Part shown: positions 40,776-44,248 of the stretch, in pieces
Layout: each line of letters begins with the position of its first letter
How positions within the stretch are numbered: the first letter of the stretch is position 1
Assembly: GCA_964428355.1 (NCBI GenBank)
Contig: CAYRYU010000057.1
Location: 1 to 44,248, forward strand
Origin: CAYRYU01 sp964428355
Lineage (GTDB): Bacteria; Muiribacteriota; Ozemobacteria; Ozemobacterales; Ozemobacteraceae
Length of the DNA stretch: 44,248 nucleotides
Direction of reading: 5' to 3'
Notes under the pieces: generated by a model
The model's database searches: none
The model's input: the letters and a program-made list of their open reading frames with translations, nothing else
Told to the model about the DNA's origin: nothing
Program-made: the position numbers and the translations under genes

Positions 40776-42125
40776 TCATGGGAAGGAGGCAAGAACCGTC
40801 TTCAGCCACCTGAGCTTCCGGTCTGACTGCTTGAGACTGTTTGAAAGCTCGATTGCGAACTCCCCCTGGCGCTGGTGCAACTCGAGGATCTGGAGTTTGA
40901 GATAGTCTATTCCGAACTGGGCGATCCGTGGAAAGAGGGCGATCCTGCGCTTGACCTCGGCGATATCGATTCCCTGGATGGCGAAATCCAGGCTCGAGGC
41001 AATCGGAATATGCTTCAGCCCCTTTGCCCCATCTTCCGAGGAAATGGCTTTTGCGGCCAGGGCGCTGAGGATCTGGTTTTTCCCCATCGCTCCCGCCGTT
41101 CCGACCGGGACGGCATATTCTCCCGAAGCGAGGGTTTGCTGGGCAGTCCGAAGGTTGTTCTCGAGCAGTTTCACCTGGTCTTCCAACCCCTGGAGGGTGG
41201 GGCTTCCCCCCCAGATGGTGATTATCGAACGGTCCACCAGCTGCTTTTCCATCTCCGCCTTGAAATCTTCAATCGGGGCCCATCCAGCCCTGAGGCCTTT
41301 GAGCGAGAAATTTCCCCCGAACATCCGTACGATCCCGGCCTCCTCCCGCCCGAAGAGTCCTTTCTGCTGGGTTTGTTCATCTTCCGTTGCCTTGATCATC
41401 GCCTGTACCTGGTTCCGGGTGACAGGCCCCAGGTTGGGGATGTCGATCGCGAATTCCCCCTTGTCCAGGCTTGCGTTTGTCGAGGCAATCTCCGCGTCGA
41501 TCTGGGCGATCGCCTCGTCCAAACTCTTTCTGGTAACGACTCCCAGCCCGGGATAGTTGATGCCGAAAGTCCCATCGGTCACGGTCTGCCTGAAATCGGC
41601 AAGTTCCTGGGTTTCCGATGCGATGGTGTTTTCGAGTTCTTTCCGGGTGAGTTCCCTGTTCAAACCGGTCAGGGGGAACTTGGTTTCCCCGTTGTCTATC
41701 AAAGCGGCCATGGCGGAAAGTTCCTGATCCCTCTGTGTCCACATATCCCTGACCTGCTGGGCCGTGCAGTCCCCGAGACGTGGGATCCGACCAGGTTGGC
41801 CGGGTTCCCATTCGAGGGAAGGGGCCACAGCAATGAATTTCGCCCACTTCGCACGCTCGGCTGCGATCACGCCCTTGTGGTCCTGTTCGATGAGGGCAAC
41901 CTGCCCGAGACAGTGTTTGCTGAACGCAAGCCTGCCTTCCATCGCCTGGGCGGCCTGGTCTGCCTGCCGCTTCATCTCGGCCAGTGCGTCCTTGTGCCGC
42001 TGGATTTCATCCATTTTGGTTTGCAGGATTTCCCCCCTTGTCCAACCGGAAACGGGAACCCAAGGGGCAAAAACTCCCATACAGACCACAACCGCCAGAC
42101 CCCAGATGCGACTCTTCGTCTTCAC
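40776..42125 (-). CDS. Exported protein with ~38-residue 'G-x-F-x-I..P-x-LG-x-VTR' repeats
   Basis: A 449-aa protein starting at GTG 42125, which has GGGAGGA 5-6 bases upstream; the frame is open to 42269 but without a better site. It has a signal peptide (KTKSRIWGLAVVVCMGVFAP). Then come a helical Gln/Ala-rich region (~25-100), three consecutive repeat units and a degenerate fourth. Repeat landmarks are KFPLTGLNRELTRKELENTI, FGINYPGLGVVTRKSLDEAI, FAIDIPNLGPVTRNQVQAMI and, later, YAVPVGTAGAMGKNQILSAL. Each unit is a short strand-turn followed by a helix rich in Glu, Asp and Ala. I do not recognise this repeat. It is divergently transcribed from the TPR gene at 42300. Confidence 0.8.
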   Translation of the reverse strand: MKTKSRIWGLAVVVCMGVFAPWVPVSGWTRGEILQTKMDEIQRHKDALAEMKRQADQAAQAMEGRLAFSKHCLGQVALIEQDHKGVIAAERAKWAKFIAVAPSLEWEPGQPGRIPRLGDCTAQQVRDMWTQRDQELSAMAALIDNGETKFPLTGLNRELTRKELENTIASETQELADFRQTVTDGTFGINYPGLGVVTRKSLDEAIAQIDAEIASTNASLDKGEFAIDIPNLGPVTRNQVQAMIKATEDEQTQQKGLFGREEAGIVRMFGGNFSLKGLRAGWAPIEDFKAEMEKQLVDRSIITIWGGSPTLQGLEDQVKLLENNLRTAQQTLASGEYAVPVGTAGAMGKNQILSALAAKAISSEDGAKGLKHIPIASSLDFAIQGIDIAEVKRRIALFPRIAQFGIDYLKLQILELHQRQGEFAIELSNSLKQSDRKLRWLKTVLASFP

Positions 42126-42240
42126 TTTTTCCTCCCAATTCTTTTTATGGCAATTTCCTGTGTCAAATTCTACTACTTTTCGCCCTTTGGAAGATGCCCA
42201 AGAAGATCCTGGGGTTCCCCGAAGTTGGGCGCGTTTTCCG

Positions 42241-42269
42241 TTCACACTCGGACCGGAAAATTGTATCAT
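42241..42269 (+). promoter_or_regulatory. Sigma-70-type promoter of the TPR gene
   Basis: TTCACA (42241-42246), a 17-bp spacer, then TATCAT (42264-42269): 5/6 matches to each consensus hexamer with ideal spacing. The ATG at 42300 lies 30 bp downstream of the -10 box, and AGGG precedes the ATG by 6 bases. Confidence 0.6.
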
Positions 42270-42299
42270 TACACCAATGAAAATTCGGGGAGGGTAACA

Positions 42300-43967
42300 A
42301 TGGGAATCATAAAGAGCATCTTTTCCGGACTCGGGATCGGAGAACCGTCACAGGCTCTCCAGGAGGAGGCGGATCGGCTTTGCCGACAACTGGTCAGGGC
42401 GGTAGCGGATGAAGACCCCCAGGGTTCCGAAGAGGCGATCAAGAGATATTTCGAGCTTCTGAACGGCAACTCCAAGCTGATCGGCCTGGAACTGAAGAAC
42501 CTTGATGGATTGCTGGCGAACACCGCCTCCCGGCTCACCACCACCAGGGCCGATGACCCCGTCGTTACCGATTTCGAGGCCGCCCACGGGTTGTTCTGGA
42601 GTTCCTTCACATCGCTTGTCGAAACCTCTGCGTTTCGGAAAACGGTGAAGAAGAACCCGGCAATCCTTCGCCGGGTTCTTCCCAAGATGATGAGGACCGC
42701 CCTCCACTTCATCCTGAACCGGCGTCACAAGGCATTTCACCAGCTGATCCCCGCTCTGGAGCGCTTGAATGCCCGCTTTCCCGAAATCGCCGGACAGGTC
42801 AAACTCGACGCTTTCTTCGGGAAACTCCACGACCTGCTTCCGAAACAGGATTCGGCCGTCTGGTTGGTGGGCGGGAAGAAGCCATCGGAGATCTCTCCCG
42901 AAACCACGCCTCTCACCGAGTTTGATCCGCAGATTATCCGGGCGGTTTCCCGGGTCAAGAACCAGGAAAAGCTCGCCAAGGGCATCTGGAACCACGTCCA
43001 GGAGTATGGCCATCTGGGGATCGCCAAGGACATGTCGGAGAAATACCTCGATTCTTTGAGGAGGAAGGTGGGTGACAAGAACCCCCTCTCGTTCTGCGAC
43101 AATTTCTTCCTCTTTTCCCCAACAACAACGACACATCACAACCACCAACCCGCGCTGTTGATCTGGTATCTGGAGCCGGATGACAAGCTCAGCCAGATCC
43201 CGGAAAAGTTCAAGGGGCATGCCATGGCGTTCCGACCCTTCGAAGCGGAAGGGGTGATGAACTTCCGGATCTCCAACCTGAACTTCGAGGCAAAACTTGA
43301 CAACGGATTCCAGGCTTTCTCCGAATCGAGCATCGCGACACTGACAAGCGATCTTCTTTCCTCAAACGGAACCTATCTGGTCGCCCTTCTTCCCATCAAC
43401 CGGATGACCGTTAAGGCTGTCTGGCAGCAGACCGGGTCGATCGATTTCTCCGGAAAGCTCCACAAGGCCATCGCCCTCCTCGACCAGGGAAAGGTGAACG
43501 AAGGGATTCCTATTCTCGAAGGTCTTTCGAGAACGAACCACCTCCTTACGGAAGCGGACCTAATCCTTGGTATCCATCATCGTTCCAAGGCCACGCCCGA
43601 GGGTTACAAAGTCGCCCGGGAGTGTTTCCAGCGCGTCCTCGAGGTCGATCCCGGAGATTTCCGCGCCCTTTGCCATCTTGGTATCACCTGCAAGATGGAA
43701 GGCAACCTCAAGGAGGCTATCAAGTTCTTCGAGCTCTCGTTCAAGTCGCAGCCCTACTTCGTGGAGAACCTGGTGTCCTATGCCTCCGCCCTCATCTCCC
43801 TTGAAAATCCTGATGTGGACAGAGCCAGAAAGATGTTTGCACTCGGATATCATCTCAACCCGCGCAACGAAAACACCCTGGCCTTCGCCAAAACCGCTAT
43901 TGACAAGCTTGGAATCGACTTCCAAGAGTACGCCGACCTCTTCGAGATCGACACCGCCCTCCACTGA
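42300..43967 (+). CDS. Unknown protein with C-terminal TPR repeats
   Basis: A 555-aa cytoplasmic protein with no signal peptide. Residues 1-~170 are helical (EEADRLCRQLVRAVADEDPQ, RYFELLNGNSKLIGLELKNL, VLPKMMRTALHFILNRRHKA). Residues ~170-390 are mixed and include a Thr/His-rich patch (PTTTTHHNHQP) inside a strand-rich area (HQPALLIWYLEPDDK, MNFRISNLNFEAKL). Residues ~390-540 are TPR units (KAIALLDQGKVNEGIPILEG, ALCHLGITCKMEGNLKEAIK, LVSYASALISLENPDVDRAR). The frame continues upstream as antisense of the divergent repeat protein, but ATG 42300 follows a good promoter and binding site. The family of the N-terminal part is not recognised. Confidence 0.85.
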   Translation: MGIIKSIFSGLGIGEPSQALQEEADRLCRQLVRAVADEDPQGSEEAIKRYFELLNGNSKLIGLELKNLDGLLANTASRLTTTRADDPVVTDFEAAHGLFWSSFTSLVETSAFRKTVKKNPAILRRVLPKMMRTALHFILNRRHKAFHQLIPALERLNARFPEIAGQVKLDAFFGKLHDLLPKQDSAVWLVGGKKPSEISPETTPLTEFDPQIIRAVSRVKNQEKLAKGIWNHVQEYGHLGIAKDMSEKYLDSLRRKVGDKNPLSFCDNFFLFSPTTTTHHNHQPALLIWYLEPDDKLSQIPEKFKGHAMAFRPFEAEGVMNFRISNLNFEAKLDNGFQAFSESSIATLTSDLLSSNGTYLVALLPINRMTVKAVWQQTGSIDFSGKLHKAIALLDQGKVNEGIPILEGLSRTNHLLTEADLILGIHHRSKATPEGYKVARECFQRVLEVDPGDFRALCHLGITCKMEGNLKEAIKFFELSFKSQPYFVENLVSYASALISLENPDVDRARKMFALGYHLNPRNENTLAFAKTAIDKLGIDFQEYADLFEIDTALH

Positions 43968-44020
43968 AAATTGGTGCCACATTACCGATTTTTTTAGGGT
44001 CTATGGATGGGCCTTTCGGA

Positions 44021-44042
44021 AAGTAACCTGTCCCTGATTTTT
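44021..44042. repeat. REP-like motif remnant near right edge
   Basis: AAGTAACCTGTCCCTGATTT reads on the minus strand as AAATCAGGGACAGGTTACTT, the pattern of REP repeats that flank REP-associated tyrosine transposases. It shares CAGGGACA with the right arm of the element at 29867-30001. It lies 54 bp after the TPR gene, in a 281-bp tail (43968-44248) with no gene that I can support. Confidence 0.4.
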
Positions 44043-44248
44043 GGGGGGACGGGTTTCTGGCCGGTTTCTTCAGAAATCACCAGAAATGACGGTTTAAAGA
44101 GGGGCGGGGCGGCGGCGGAAGCCGGAAGATTCCCCGATTGGTTTCCTGACAGGAATGAATTCAGCCGGGCACTTGCGCTTGAAGGAGGCAATAAGCTGCT
44201 TCGAGGCAGACATCCGCCGTTTTCCAGTCAACCTTCAGCTTGGGAGGG

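Noticed and set aside
42126..42180. TTGACA upstream of the exported repeat protein (minus strand) as a promoter
   Set aside because: The only -10-like hexamer at 17 bp (AAGAAT) would place the transcript start inside the ribosome-binding site.
40875..42299. Plus-strand extension of the TPR gene by 475 codons
   Set aside because: It is exactly antisense to the exported repeat protein. The promoter and binding site at 42241-42300 support starting at 42300.
44006..44248. Open frames at the right edge: an 80-codon plus-strand frame, a 39-aa minus-strand frame, and a minus-strand partial ending at 44161
   Set aside because: They conflict with each other, have no recognisable motif, and two run off the window. 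The region is better described as intergenic with a REP-like remnant.

Overview
The window looks like chromosomal DNA from a GC-rich, motile, diderm bacterium. A flagellar P-ring gene (flgI) and an outer-membrane secretin both require an outer membrane, and a pilMNO-type assembly platform sits beside the secretin. Many genes overlap by 4 bases (ATGA or TTGA), several start at GTG or TTG, and TPR/Sel1 proteins are numerous. No rRNA, tRNA, complete transposon or CRISPR was found. The lineage cannot be fixed from sequence alone. A poorly sampled phylum is likely; Candidatus Riflebacteria (Ozemobacteria) is a guess of low confidence.

Region 1 (1-6498, minus strand) is a flagellar/housekeeping cluster. 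In transcription order it runs flgI, a TPR protein, a FlgJ-type rod-binding protein, rho, an M23 endopeptidase, a TPR protein with a FlgT-like C-terminus, smpB, and a secreted protein with a copper-amine-oxidase-N-like domain cut by the left edge. A sigma-28-like promoter lies upstream of flgI. Region 2 (6530-13236, minus strand) holds a SpoIID-like protein and a compact pilus/secretion platform: pilM, pilN, pilO, two tandem PilP-like paralogs and a short PilQ-like secretin. Two hairpins separate it from flgI.

Region 3 (13405-29805) is the most unusual part. A plus-strand operon encodes an alpha-helical unknown, a RavA-type MoxR AAA+ ATPase, an unknown 524-aa protein, an 823-aa protein with a long coiled coil, a small helical protein, and a 2766-aa membrane protein whose last ~2270 residues look like beta-propeller repeats. 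A convergent gene, overlapping the giant gene by 61 bp, encodes a probable pseudokinase. This resembles the MoxR-vWA-beta-propeller 'ternary' conflict systems predicted by comparative genomics, but I see no canonical vWA MIDAS motif, so it may be a variant or a different system.

Region 4 (29867-44248) is mixed: an aldo/keto reductase, a Sel1-repeat protein, two adjacent membrane receptor cyclases, a secreted ComEC-like metallo-beta-lactamase protein, a squalene-cyclase-like alpha-barrel protein, an exported protein with a ~38-residue repeat, and a TPR protein behind a good sigma-70-like promoter. The two cyclases have complementary active-site losses. The first keeps both metal-binding Asp residues but lacks the Asn/Arg pair. 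The second keeps Asn/Arg but lacks the Asp residues. This predicts an obligate heterodimer organised like the C1/C2 halves of animal adenylyl cyclases. REP-like inverted repeats sit at 29867-30001 and near the right edge.
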